Shown here one piece after another: positions 26,374 through 36,280 of a stretch of DNA of 64,000 nucleotides. Made by a program: the position numbers and the translations under genes. The stretch spans positions 496,001 to 560,000 of the forward strand of contig NZ_ABJL02000007.1 of NCBI RefSeq assembly GCF_000172175.1, written 5' to 3'. This DNA comes from Bacteroides intestinalis DSM 17393. Its GTDB lineage: Bacteria; Bacteroidota; Bacteroidia; Bacteroidales; Bacteroidaceae. The notes below the pieces were generated by a model. That model saw only the letters and a list, made by a program, of their open reading frames with translations. It was not told the origin of the DNA and ran no database searches. Numbering within the stretch: the first letter of the stretch is position 1; each line of letters starts with the position of its first letter.

Positions 26374-27747
26374 ATGATGGAAACACCTGAACAAAACCGA
26401 AATGTTTTTGCCGTTAAAAAGTTCCTGAGCGAGTATCTTGATCTGAGAAAAGACAAGGACAATGAGCTGGAAACAGTAGACTCCATCCGCAAAGGAGTAG
26501 AGTTTAAAGGGGCTAACCTGTGGATTTTGATCTTTGCCATTTTTATGGCATCATTAGGACTGAATGTTAATTCCACGGCCGTAATCATCGGTGCCATGTT
26601 GATTTCTCCACTGATGGGACCTATCATGGGGGTGGGACTTTCTGTCGGTCTGAATGACTTTGAATTGATGAAACGTTCACTGAAGAGCTTTCTGATAACG
26701 ACTCTGTTCAGTGTAACTACGGCTACTGTCTTCTTTCTTGTAAGCCCTGTTGCCGAAGGACAGTCAGAGCTTCTGGCACGTACTTCACCTACGATTTATG
26801 ACGTATTCATCGCATTGATGGGCGGTCTTGCCGGTGTAGTTGCCCTGTCTACCAAGGAGAAAGGAAACGTAATTCCTGGTGTTGCCATTGCCACTGCTTT
26901 GATGCCGCCGCTCTGTACGGCAGGTTACGGGCTGGCAACGGGGAATCTGGTTTATTTCCTTGGAGCATTTTATCTCTACTTCATTAATTCGGTATTTATC
27001 AGTCTTGCCACGTTTGCCGGAGTGCGTGTGATGCACTTCCAGCGTAAAGAGTTTGTGGACAAGAAGCGGGAGAAGAAAGTACGCCAATACATAATACTGA
27101 TTGCCGTGCTGACCATGTGTCCGGCTGTTTACCTGACGGTAGGGATCATTCAGAGCACTTTCTATGAGAGTGCCGCCAATCGGTTTGTTGCCGAACAGCT
27201 TTCTTTTGAGAATACACAGGTATTGGATAAAAAAATCCATTATCATGGCAGCAAGGACAATGAGATACGCGTGGTACTGATCGGACAAGAAGTTCCTGAG
27301 GCTTCGATTGCCATTGCCCGTAGTAAGATGAAGGATTACAAGTTAGGTGAAACCAAACTGATTGTTCTTCAGGGAATGAATAACGAAGCTGTGGATATTT
27401 CTTCTATCCGGGCTATGGTGATGGAAGACTTCTATAAGAACAGTGAAGAACGACTGGTGGAACAAACAAAGAAGATTACAGTGCTGGAACAGAGCCTGGC
27501 AAGATATAAATCTTTCGATGAATTGGGCAAAACGATTGTTCCGGAGCTAAAAGTTCTCTATCCATCAGTGAAAACCGTTTCTATCTCTCATGCCATAGAA
27601 CTGACGATTGATTCGGTACGGACAGATACCATTACACTTGCCGTACTGAAGTTTGGCAAGCATCCCGACGCCCACGAGAAACAAAAGATTACCGAATGGC
27701 TGAAAGCACGTACGGGAGCGAAACAATTAAGACTGATTGCAGAATAA
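26374..27747 (+). CDS. DUF389 family membrane protein
   Basis: This 457-aa protein has a membrane core at about 45-255, with the conserved segment STAVIIGAMLISPLMGPIMG and later GVAIATALMPPLCTAGYGLA, hallmarks of DUF389. The C-terminal soluble half (about 260-457) contains a coiled stretch (SEERLVEQTKKITVLEQSL) and a ferredoxin-like end. The biochemical role of the family is not established. Three near-identical AATTGTAAAT units lie just before the start (26338-26371). The S46 peptidase begins 16 nt after its stop, suggesting co-transcription. Confidence 0.85.
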   Translation: MMETPEQNRNVFAVKKFLSEYLDLRKDKDNELETVDSIRKGVEFKGANLWILIFAIFMASLGLNVNSTAVIIGAMLISPLMGPIMGVGLSVGLNDFELMKRSLKSFLITTLFSVTTATVFFLVSPVAEGQSELLARTSPTIYDVFIALMGGLAGVVALSTKEKGNVIPGVAIATALMPPLCTAGYGLATGNLVYFLGAFYLYFINSVFISLATFAGVRVMHFQRKEFVDKKREKKVRQYIILIAVLTMCPAVYLTVGIIQSTFYESAANRFVAEQLSFENTQVLDKKIHYHGSKDNEIRVVLIGQEVPEASIAIARSKMKDYKLGETKLIVLQGMNNEAVDISSIRAMVMEDFYKNSEERLVEQTKKITVLEQSLARYKSFDELGKTIVPELKVLYPSVKTVSISHAIELTIDSVRTDTITLAVLKFGKHPDAHEKQKITEWLKARTGAKQLRLIAE

Positions 27748-27763
27748 TTTAATACGAAATAGA

Positions 27764-29899
27764 ATGAAGCTAAAGTATATACTGATTGTTGCTTGCAGCC
27801 TCTTCACGTTGACGGGACGGGCGGACGAAGGTATGTGGATGCTGGGAAACCTGAATAAACAGACCCGTAAGGCTATGAAAGAACTTGGCCTGCAAATGCC
27901 TGCTGATAAACTATATAATCCGAAGAAGCCGTCGTTGAAAGATGCGGTAGTCAGTTTCGGAGGATTTTGTTCCGGAGTGGTAGTGTCGGAAGACGGGCTG
28001 GTGTTTACCAATCATCACTGTGGTTTCAGCAGTGTGCAGCAGCATTCATCAGTGGAGCATGATTACCTGAAAAATGGCTTCGTAGCCCATAGCCGGGCAG
28101 AGGAATTGCCTAATCCGGAGCTTTACGTTCGCTTTCTGCTTCGTACGGAAGATGTGACCAAGCGTGTGTTGGGAGCCGTTAAGCCTTCGATGAGCGAAAT
28201 GGAACGTTCCAGTGCGGTAGACTCTATGATGATGGTAATAGGTGGTGAGGTATCCCTGAAAGACTCCACTTTGCTTGGCGTGGTAGATGCTTATTATGGA
28301 GGCAATGAGTTCTGGCTCTCCGTTTACCGCGATTTCAACGATGTGCGGCTGGTGTTTGCACCTCCTTCCTCTGTCGGTAAGTTCGGTTGGGATACGGATA
28401 ATTGGATATGGCCCCGGCATACAGGAGATTTCTGTGTGTTTCGTATTTATGCAGACCGCAAGAACAGGCCTGCCGATTACTCTCCCGACAATGTCCCGTA
28501 TCACCCGGAATATGTGGCACCGATTTCACTGGATGGCTATAAGGAAGGCTCTTTCTGTATGACGATAGGCTATCCGGGAAGTACGGAACGTTATCTTTCT
28601 TCATTCGGCATCGAGGAAATGATGAATAATTCCAATCAGGCACAGATTGATATTCGTGGTGTGAAGCAAGCTATCTGGAAGCGTGAAATGGACAGCAAAG
28701 ACAGCATACGCATTAAGTATGCTTCTAAATATGATGAAAGCTCCAACTATTGGAAGAACAGTATCGGTGTCAACCGTGCTATTCGTAAGCTGGGAATCCT
28801 AGATAAGAAGCGTGAAATGGAGCAAGAAATCCGTCGGTGGATACAGCAGAACCCGGAAGAACGTGAGAAGCTTCTTCAACTGTTTACCGACTTGGAACTG
28901 AATTATAAGAACCGCCGGGAGGTAAACCGTGCGCAGGCTTACTTTATCGAGTCTTTCCTGTATGGACCGGAACTGGTGCAGCTTGCTCTGAAGATTCTGA
29001 ACTTTGACTTTGAAGGAGAGCAAAAAGCTGTTATTGCTGGTTTGAAGGATATCATCGAACAATATTCTAATTTGGATCTGGATATAGACAAGGAAGTATT
29101 TACGGCGCTGCTGAAGGAGTATCGCTCAAAAGTGGATACCACTTTCCTGCCGGAAATCTACCATACTATCGCACAGAAATATGATGGTAATGAGAAAGCT
29201 TTCGTAGATAGCCTTTATGCAAGTTCTGAGTTGACTACTCCTCGTGGTTTGAAGCGTTTTCTTGAACGGGACACTACCTATCAGATTTTCGACGATCCGG
29301 CTATTTCATTGGGCATTGATATGCTGACAATGTTGTTCGATATGAATATGCAGACGCAGGCACCTACTACGGAAATCATTCGTGGAGAACGCCTTTTGAA
29401 TGGGGCTATCCGTAGGATGTATGCATCTCGTAATTTCTATCCGGATGCTAATTCCACCATGCGATTGAGTTTTGGGACAGTATGTGGATATACTCCGTTT
29501 GACGGAGCGGAATATGATTATTATACAACGACAAAAGGTGTACTGGAGAAGGTGAAAGCTCATGTGGGAGATGTTGATTTTGCAGTACAGCCGGAGTTGG
29601 TATCTCTGCTCTCTTCCCGTAATTTTGGAAGATATGCCGATGAAAAGGGCGAAATGAAGGTTTGCTTTATTTCTAATAATGATATTACCGGTGGAAATAG
29701 CGGGAGTGCGATGTTTAATTCGAAAGGTGAACTTCTCGGATTAGCTTTCGATGGAAATTGGGAGGCTATGAGCAGCGATATTCTTTATGAACCGAAGATG
29801 CAGCGTACCATTGGAGTGGATGTGCGCTATATTTTGTTTATGATTGAGAAGTACGGGAAAGCAGGGAACCTGATCAAAGAATTGAATATTATCAATTAG
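27764..29899 (+). CDS. S46 dipeptidyl-peptidase, DPP7-type
   Basis: ATG 27764 gives a 711-aa periplasmic serine exopeptidase with a signal peptide ending near GRA. The catalytic His is H85 (FTNHHCG), and the nucleophile is S646 in GGNSGSAMF. The specificity position after AFD is Gly (G664 in FDGNWEAM), as in DPP7, which prefers hydrophobic residues at P1; the acidic-specific DPP11 has Arg there. These enzymes release N-terminal dipeptides for amino-acid uptake. Length and motifs are complete. The gene converges on a frameshifted receptor gene. Confidence 0.93.
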   Translation: MKLKYILIVACSLFTLTGRADEGMWMLGNLNKQTRKAMKELGLQMPADKLYNPKKPSLKDAVVSFGGFCSGVVVSEDGLVFTNHHCGFSSVQQHSSVEHDYLKNGFVAHSRAEELPNPELYVRFLLRTEDVTKRVLGAVKPSMSEMERSSAVDSMMMVIGGEVSLKDSTLLGVVDAYYGGNEFWLSVYRDFNDVRLVFAPPSSVGKFGWDTDNWIWPRHTGDFCVFRIYADRKNRPADYSPDNVPYHPEYVAPISLDGYKEGSFCMTIGYPGSTERYLSSFGIEEMMNNSNQAQIDIRGVKQAIWKREMDSKDSIRIKYASKYDESSNYWKNSIGVNRAIRKLGILDKKREMEQEIRRWIQQNPEEREKLLQLFTDLELNYKNRREVNRAQAYFIESFLYGPELVQLALKILNFDFEGEQKAVIAGLKDIIEQYSNLDLDIDKEVFTALLKEYRSKVDTTFLPEIYHTIAQKYDGNEKAFVDSLYASSELTTPRGLKRFLERDTTYQIFDDPAISLGIDMLTMLFDMNMQTQAPTTEIIRGERLLNGAIRRMYASRNFYPDANSTMRLSFGTVCGYTPFDGAEYDYYTTTKGVLEKVKAHVGDVDFAVQPELVSLLSSRNFGRYADEKGEMKVCFISNNDITGGNSGSAMFNSKGELLGLAFDGNWEAMSSDILYEPKMQRTIGVDVRYILFMIEKYGKAGNLIKELNIIN

Positions 29900-29912
29900 T
29901 GGGCAGGTTCCC
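29864..29912. terminator. Interrupted hairpin between convergent genes
   Basis: GGGAACCTG (29864-29872) pairs with CAGGTTCCC (29904-29912), and inside it AATTGA (29880-29885) pairs with TCAATT (29892-29897). The structure overlaps the last codons and stop of the peptidase gene. It may serve as a transcript end for both strands. Confidence 0.45.
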
Positions 29913-29932
29913 GCATTTCCTGGGGGAGACAA

Positions 29933-32244
29933 TTATTTGTTTCCGGACAAAATACCTGTATCAGTATCCTTGTTATTGATTCTTCTGCCTTGACTGTTGC
30001 GCTTCTTTCCAAAGTCCAGATTGAAGGATACGTTTAGCATGAACAGAAGCCTTAAGTTCTTGGAATATGCTAACTGGCGATAGGGAGCCGATTTTGAGAG
30101 GTTCTCTATTTCCTGTTCATACTTCTTGGTGAACGGGTTCAGTACCCCGGCAGACAAGCTCCATTTCTCCGTATTGTATCCCGCCATGATGGTGTGCAGC
30201 TTTTCTTCCTTAGTCAGCGTTTCACCCCACAGGATGTGGTTGCTGGTATTCATTTCTGCCATCAGTACCCAATTCTTATACATTGCCATCAGGCTGCCTC
30301 GTAGTCCTGCATTGGTGTGTGTATGCGTGTAGGTGTTGCCGTGACTGATATAGCGGTTCAGGAACGGAGTAAACTTGATAGAGATATACTCCCTGTAAGG
30401 TCGTATCTGTATGGCTGTTTCCAGATTGATTCGGTGGAAACCTTTATGATTCTCGGTAGTGCGGATAAAATACCCGTCTTCGTAGTAGGTATTTTCCATA
30501 ATTGGCTTACTGTCATAGCTATATCTTCCAAATAAATCGACAGATACATACTTGCTTTGCCAGCTGGCAGATAGTGTATTGGCATAGAATGTAACAGACT
30601 TTAAGTCGGGATTTCCTTTGCGTATCTGGTACTTATCCATTGCTTGCGAAATGTTGTTCAGGTCGGACAGGGAAGGAGCATACCCCGACACGTATCCGTT
30701 GTATCTGAAAAACCACTTCCGTTGATAGAGTACGACAGGCTTAAGGAAGGTTTGACTATATACTTCTCGGAAGAATACTGCTCCTGGCTGTTATAAGTTC
30801 TCATGGCTCCAATCCCTACAGTGTAGTTCAGAGCTTTTATCTTTGATTGATATTCGGCAAATAGGTACGTTTCGGCCGTATTCATCGTGATTTTATTCTC
30901 TATATTACCCGAATATCTATTTTGCAAATAGGCCTGTGTATGCTTGATACCTCCGGTAAACTTACCTGTATTGAATTGTTTTTCGTAGATACCTTCGCCG
31001 ATGACGGAGTACTTCTCACCTTTGGTTTCTGAATAGATATCCGTATCGTTATTGTCATTATTAAGGGCTTTCTGAATAAAAGTCCGCTTGTTCTTGCTGT
31101 CCAGATAAGAAGCCACTACATCCGCATAGATTGTCTGTTTGTTTTTCAGATTTCTCTGGTAATAGATATCCAAAGAGGGGATCAGTACTTTGGAGGCAGA
31201 AAGGTCGGATATGGAGTAGGAGGCATCTCCTTCATACAATGTACTGATTCTGTCCGACATGGAACTGGGAGTATCACTGTATTGGTTTCTGAGAGCAATG
31301 TTGAGAAGTTGCTTGTCATGATCCTGGTAACTGTAATTGAGGTTGAAGTTAAGGTTATCGTACTTTACTTTTGTAGGTTCTCCTACCTCTCTATTCTCTT
31401 GATAAGCCTCCGGGAAGTGGAAACTTTCATAGTTTTCGCGTGTCCACTTCAGATCTCTCTGTCCCCAATATACGGTAGTACTGAGTTCAGACTTGTTGAA
31501 GTGGTATTTGGCAGCGAGGTTATGCTCGCCGTATCCTGTATCAGATACTCCGTTGGTGAGATCAGCAGAGATACTTCCTCCCGATTCCCTTCTCTTTACA
31601 ATGTAGTTTAATACGGCACCTGCATTTCCGTAGCGTGCGCCGGGATTGTCTATATATTCGATGCGGATCACATCTGCCGGACGAATGGCAATGATTTCAG
31701 CTTGAGTCACTTCTACACCGTTCATCCTAAGTTGTACATTGTCTCCTCCGGGAACCGTGATGCTGTTGTCTATCGGATTGACCAGGATGCGCGACAGTTG
31801 CAGATTTCTCAGTAAGGAAACTCCGTTGGAAGCGGCTTTAGTCTGCATTTCGGTTGGGAGGATAATTTGCCGGTCAGTCTTTTTGATGATGGGGCTGGCT
31901 GTGACGGTAACTCCTTCCAACATTACATTATCGGGCGACAGGGGCAGCTCTCCCAGATTCAGGTTAGCTTGCAGGTTATGGATAGAGAGGTAGGAGTTTT
32001 CATATCCGATGCATGAGATACATAAGATATAATCTCCATCGTTTACTTCTTTCAGTAAGAAATAGCCGTCGTTGTTTGTGGCAACTCCGGTGATGAATGT
32101 CGAGTCCTGAGCCATCAGGCTGACATTGGCATACTCGATGTTCTGATTGTTATTCTCATCGATGATTTTCCCTGTGATTTTGTTTGTCGCCATCAGGGAG
32201 GTGCATAGGAATAATGCTCCTAAAATGATACTTAATCTTTTCAT
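29933..32244 (-). pseudogene. Frameshifted TonB-dependent-type outer-membrane beta-barrel protein
   Basis: Reading from ATG 32244, frame A encodes a signal peptide, a carboxypeptidase-D-like domain (about 20-105, with GYFLLKEV and CISCIGYENSYLS), a plug (about 115-215, VPGGDNVQLRMNGVEV, NPGARYGNAGAV) and the first barrel strands. Frame A goes out of register at about 30708-30720 and stops at 30658. The barrel continues in another frame as RYNGYVSGYAPSLSDLNN down to 29933. Restoring a single base, for instance in the five-T run (A5 at 30708-30712 on the plus strand), joins both parts into a protein of about 770 aa. It is either a recent pseudogene, a phase-variable tract or a sequencing error. 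A divergent TPR regulator lies upstream. Confidence 0.85.
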
Positions 32245-32288
32245 TTTTCTTATTATCTTTAGTGATTATTTCTGTTCTTTGAACATGA

Positions 32289-32494
32289 CAAAGATAGAGC
32301 GATAGAAACAGAAAAGCGGTTTATATGCGGCACTAAATAAAGTGCAATGGCTTTTGCAACTATTTGAAAATTAAAGAGTTTTGAACTGCGCTTTATGAAA
32401 AAGTTTATATCTTCCCATTTCAGGTTTATATATAAAGAAAAGTGCAAAAAAAGGGAGACCGTAACTTCCGTTAATTGATAAATATCTATCTTTG
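32289..32494. promoter_or_regulatory. Divergent -7 boxes for receptor and TPR regulator
   Basis: On the minus strand TATCTTTG lies at 32289-32296, giving a leader of about 38 nt for the receptor. On the plus strand TATCTTTG lies at 32487-32494, giving a leader of about 25 nt for the regulator. Neither has a clear TTTG at the right spacing. The stretch between them (32245-32524) holds no gene. Confidence 0.5.
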
Positions 32495-32524
32495 CAAAGA
32501 CTTAAAGCAAGAAGGAAGGACGGC

Positions 32525-34195
32525 ATGAAAGCATTGAAACATGGTTTGATAGGTTGGGTATGCGTGTTGGTATTGGCAGCATGTACGGAAGTCCTGTCAT
32601 TGCAACGCATCCAAATAGAAAAGGCGGAACAGATGTTACAGCAGAATGCAGAGGAGGCGATTGCTCTGCTTCGGTCGGTGAAAGATCCCGAAGTATTACC
32701 AGACTCGTTGCGGGCACGGTTTGCGCTGGCTATGGGGCAAGCCCACTATAATGCGCATTGGGTGATGAATGAAGATTCTTTGCTGTTATACGCTCTGGAT
32801 TATTATGGAAGACCGGATGTGAGTGACACATTGCGCTTGTTGCGTACCTACAAACTGGCGGCGCATTACTTCTACGATAGCGAGAGATATAAAGAAGCTA
32901 CTGAGATGATGGCTGAAGGGAATCGCATTGCAGCCTTGCGCGGCGATACGGCTGCCCGTCTTGATTTGCTGCGGTCTGTAGCGAATATAGGGGAAGGTAA
33001 TGATGATTTTGAAGGGCTGATACGCTTACAGAAGCAGTTGATAGCTATAGAGCCTGATTCCACCCGACAATATAATAACTATAACAGCCTGGCGGTATCG
33101 TACTACTGTGCAAATCAGAATGATTCTGCGCTGCTGGCTCTTCGTAAAGCTACTGAATGCCTGTATACCTCCACAGACTCTTTGAAGGCATTGTACTATG
33201 TGATGCGCAACTACGCTGATATACTGAGTGATTCTGGCAAGAATCGGGAAGCCATCAATTTGCAGCGCCATAGTTTACAAGAATATAAAGAAACTAAACA
33301 CCCTTTTGAGTCCTTATCTTATTATGCTCTTTCGCGTTATTTCCTGAATATGGGTCAGATGGATTCTGCCCGCTACTATATGCAAATGGGAGATAGCGTG
33401 CGTTCGCCCTACATTGATCAGGATTTGTCATTGGCTAACTTTTGGCTGGTACAGAAAACATTGATGGATTATATGGATAGCCGCTCTTTTACCATTCGGG
33501 ATGTGGCGTTCTTCTCAAACCGGCTGTATAACAACTTTATCCGTGACCAGCGGGTGATAGCCCAAAAAGGAAAGGTACAACTGTTACTTCAACAGCAGAA
33601 TATGAATCTGCAATTGGAAAAGCAGAAAGAACGGACCTTTTTTGTCGGATTGGTGGCTCTCTGTATTTTGTTGTTGCTGGCTATCGTCTGGTATTTGCAG
33701 CGAAGAAAGCATTTGCTTGTGGAAAAGGAAGAAGAACTGGAGGCCTTGCGCCGTCTGCTGCATGAGACGGAAGGCGATGAAAGCGGCAATAATGATAAGT
33801 TTGTCAAGAAGATGCTGCTCCAGCAGTTAGGTCTGATACGTATTGTGGCTACGAATCCCAGTTCCGATCATCAGGAGCTATTGGTACAGATGGGACGGAT
33901 AGCCAATAAAGATGTAGCGGTGGACGATTTGCTGGTTTGGAGTGATTTATATAAGACTATTGACATGGTGCATGATGGCTTTTATACCCGTATCTATCAG
34001 AAGTATGGAAATATCCTGAATGAAAAGGAACTGCAACTCTGCTGTTTGTTGAAGTCGGACTTTTCAACGAAAGAGATTAGTGTGGTTATTCAGCAGAGCA
34101 TACGGACGGTGTATCAACGTAAGACGGTGATACGGCAGAAATTGGGCATGGAAGAAAAAGAAGATATCGCTGAATTTCTTTCTAAGCGGATATGA
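32525..34195 (+). CDS. TPR membrane regulator with C-terminal helix-turn-helix
   Basis: ATG 32525 gives a 556-aa protein; the TTG at 32492 is inside the -7 box. A lipoprotein-like or uncleaved signal (LVLAAC) precedes a periplasmic TPR region (about 25-360, YNNYNSLAVSYYCANQNDSALLAL). One transmembrane helix lies at about 371-392, then a short coiled segment and a cytoplasmic LuxR-like HTH (about 500-545, NEKELQLCCLLKSDFSTKEISV, SIRTVYQRKTVIRQKL). The layout is that of one-component, membrane-anchored transcription factors of Bacteroidota. It is divergent from the frameshifted outer-membrane receptor, which is its likely target (inference). Confidence 0.8.
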   Translation: MKALKHGLIGWVCVLVLAACTEVLSLQRIQIEKAEQMLQQNAEEAIALLRSVKDPEVLPDSLRARFALAMGQAHYNAHWVMNEDSLLLYALDYYGRPDVSDTLRLLRTYKLAAHYFYDSERYKEATEMMAEGNRIAALRGDTAARLDLLRSVANIGEGNDDFEGLIRLQKQLIAIEPDSTRQYNNYNSLAVSYYCANQNDSALLALRKATECLYTSTDSLKALYYVMRNYADILSDSGKNREAINLQRHSLQEYKETKHPFESLSYYALSRYFLNMGQMDSARYYMQMGDSVRSPYIDQDLSLANFWLVQKTLMDYMDSRSFTIRDVAFFSNRLYNNFIRDQRVIAQKGKVQLLLQQQNMNLQLEKQKERTFFVGLVALCILLLLAIVWYLQRRKHLLVEKEEELEALRRLLHETEGDESGNNDKFVKKMLLQQLGLIRIVATNPSSDHQELLVQMGRIANKDVAVDDLLVWSDLYKTIDMVHDGFYTRIYQKYGNILNEKELQLCCLLKSDFSTKEISVVIQQSIRTVYQRKTVIRQKLGMEEKEDIAEFLSKRI

Positions 34196-34202
34196 ACAAA
34201 GT

Positions 34203-34307
34203 GTGATAAGGTGGTAAGGTGATAGGGTGATAAAGTGATAACGGGATAACGCTCTGTGATATATAGCGCAGCTACTTTATCACCCTATCACCTTACCACC
34301 TTATCAC
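34203..34307. repeat. Perfect 34-bp inverted repeat built of GTGATAAG octamers
   Basis: The left arm 34203-34236 and right arm 34274-34307 are exact reverse complements, with a 37-nt loop. The left side, extended to 34250, is six degenerate octamers: GTGATAAG, GTGGTAAG, GTGATAGG, GTGATAAA, GTGATAAC, GGGATAAC. The loop has its own CGCT/AGCG pair. It sits between the convergent regulator and ahpF genes and could terminate both, but it is far longer than needed. A shorter relative occurs at 38686-38739. Confidence 0.85.
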
Positions 34308-34370
34308 TCCTTTCCTCCCTTTCTTTTATGCTAATGATTACTTTTGCAGTTTCATTAAATGTAATCTGCT

Positions 34371-35930
34371 TTATGCAATTCCCCGGATTCGGTCATCAAA
34401 TGCCGACAGTGCCGCCTTCGCACCTTCACCCATTGCAATTACTATCTGTTTGTAGGGAACGTCCGAAACATCTCCTGCTGCATAAACGCCCGGAAGCGTG
34501 GTGCGGCAAAAAGCATCGATCTTGATTTCGCCTATTGGTGTCGTCTCCAGCATTTCACGGAAAGGAGCACTATTAGCTGCCAGGCCAATTTGTACGAAGA
34601 TACCATCCAATGGGAAATCCCGTTCTTCACTACTTACACGGTCTTTGACGCGGATAGCTGTTACCTTATCACCGTTTCCCACTACTTTGGTAGTCTGCGA
34701 GGAAGTGAAGATTTCTACATTCGGTAAGCTTTGCGCCTTTTCTTGCAATACCTGGTCGGCTTTCAGCGTATCGGCAAATTCAAAGACAGTCACTTTCCGG
34801 CAGATACCCGCCAAGTCGATGGCTGCTTCTATACCGGAGTTTCCGCCACCGATAACGGCTATATCTTTCCCCTGATAGAACGGTCCGTCGCAATGCGGAC
34901 AGAAGGCAACTCCTCTGCCTATATATTCCGTTTCACCTTCCACATTCAGTTTGCGCCAGCTTGCACCGGTGGCAATTATTACACTGGGAGATATGAATGC
35001 TTCACCGCCCACTACTGAAATCCTCTTTTCTTTTCCTTGAAGTTCCGCCTTCTCTATCTTACGGTCTTCAAACAAGTCGATGGGATAATGATTGATATGG
35101 CTTCTTAAATTGTCTGCTAACTGTGCACCTGTAGTCTGTGGCACGGAGATCAGGTTCTCGATTCCTACGGTTTCCTTTACCTGACCACCGATCTTTTCGG
35201 CTACAATGGCTACCCGTAATCCCTTACGGGCTGAATAGATTGCGGCTGAGGCACCTGCCGGTCCGCCACCTAATACGAGGACATCATAAGTACGTGAGAT
35301 AGGCTCTGCATTCCCTACTGGTTCGGAACCGAACATTTCTTCCAGCTTTTGCAGAAGTTCGCCTAAAGTGCCACGTCCTACATGAAGCAATTTACCGTTG
35401 GCATAGACGGACGGTACGCCTTGAATTTTCAGTGCATCCACTTCTTCCTGGAAAAGGGCACCGTCTATCATTTCATGTGTGGCCTGTCCGTTCAGCAGAG
35501 CTATTATGTTCAGAGCCTGCACCACATCAGGGCAGTTGGTACATGTCAATGATACATAAGTCTGCAATGAAATGGGTCCTTTCAACGCCTGAATGCGTCG
35601 GTGGATGGCTTCATCGGGAAGATTTTTCCCCTTTCCATCGGCATTCAGTATTGCCAGAAGCAAAGATGTGAATTCATGGCCGTTCGGTATCCCGCGGAAT
35701 TTGACACCGGTTTCTTTCCCGTTTTTCAGTAAAGAGAATTCCAGCTTCGGTTCTTCAGTTTCAGTTACCTCACAGGAGAGTTTATCGGAACATCCTGCTA
35801 CATCTTTCAGCAACTCTGTCAGCTCCTGTGCGTTTCCGTGCCGGGGATGGCAGGTGATATGAAAAGTGTACTGTGCTTCTAGGTTTTGGAAGACACTGCG
35901 TACTTGATTTAAAATGCTTGTTTCTAACAT
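34371..35930 (-). CDS. ahpF: Alkyl hydroperoxide reductase subunit F
   Basis: This 519-aa flavoprotein passes electrons from NADH to AhpC. The N-terminal double thioredoxin fold carries the redox pair CTNC (C130, C133). The thioredoxin-reductase-like part has the FAD site GGGPAGAS (from about 219), the active-site pair CPHC (C344, C347), the NAD(H) site IGGGNSGIEAA, and YAAGDVSDVPYKQ near the end. Length and order are those of AhpF. ahpC lies upstream on the same strand but 350 nt away, a wide gap that holds a periodic repeat array. Confidence 0.96.
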   Translation of the reverse strand: MLETSILNQVRSVFQNLEAQYTFHITCHPRHGNAQELTELLKDVAGCSDKLSCEVTETEEPKLEFSLLKNGKETGVKFRGIPNGHEFTSLLLAILNADGKGKNLPDEAIHRRIQALKGPISLQTYVSLTCTNCPDVVQALNIIALLNGQATHEMIDGALFQEEVDALKIQGVPSVYANGKLLHVGRGTLGELLQKLEEMFGSEPVGNAEPISRTYDVLVLGGGPAGASAAIYSARKGLRVAIVAEKIGGQVKETVGIENLISVPQTTGAQLADNLRSHINHYPIDLFEDRKIEKAELQGKEKRISVVGGEAFISPSVIIATGASWRKLNVEGETEYIGRGVAFCPHCDGPFYQGKDIAVIGGGNSGIEAAIDLAGICRKVTVFEFADTLKADQVLQEKAQSLPNVEIFTSSQTTKVVGNGDKVTAIRVKDRVSSEERDFPLDGIFVQIGLAANSAPFREMLETTPIGEIKIDAFCRTTLPGVYAAGDVSDVPYKQIVIAMGEGAKAALSAFDDRIRGIA

Positions 35931-35983
35931 AACAGTATATGTTTAATTCCAGCCATAAATGCATGCTTATCACATTGTATATT

Positions 35984-36169
35984 AGGAAAATGTAGTTTCC
36001 TGACTGTAGGAAACTGTAGTTTCTGCAGTTGGGAACAGGAGTTTCTGAACCTTGGAACTGCTGTTTCCGGCATTCAGAAACTCCTGTTTCTTATTGCAGG
36101 AACGATCGTTTCTTCTAATGGAAACTGTCGTTTCTTCAAAAGGGAACGGCCGTTTCCTCTAATGGGAAC
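35984..36169. repeat. Eight-unit array with 22-bp period between ahpC and ahpF
   Basis: GTTTC occurs at 35995, 36019, 36041, 36063, 36086, 36108, 36130 and 36152, that is every 22-24 nt, each preceded by a GGAA(A/C) half. Each unit is therefore an imperfect GGAAC-N4-GTTTC palindrome plus variable filler. There is no coding frame and no constant-length unique spacer as in CRISPR. The array lies in the ahpC-ahpF gap, which carries no other feature. Confidence 0.75.
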
Positions 36170-36280
36170 TGACAGCAATACATATATGGGACTGATTGAT
36201 TACTAATGTAAGATAAAAGAGGTCCCCTCTATGTGTGCAATGGATAAAGGGGACCTCGCTAATAAAAAAGGGATGTGAAC

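Noticed and set aside
34203..34307. Ends of an insertion sequence or MITE
   Set aside because: No transposase, no flanking target duplication was seen, and the arms are internally repetitive; kept as a terminator-like repeat.
35984..36169. Possible CRISPR array
   Set aside because: The units are degenerate, the period is only 22 nt, there are no constant-length unique spacers and no cas genes are near.
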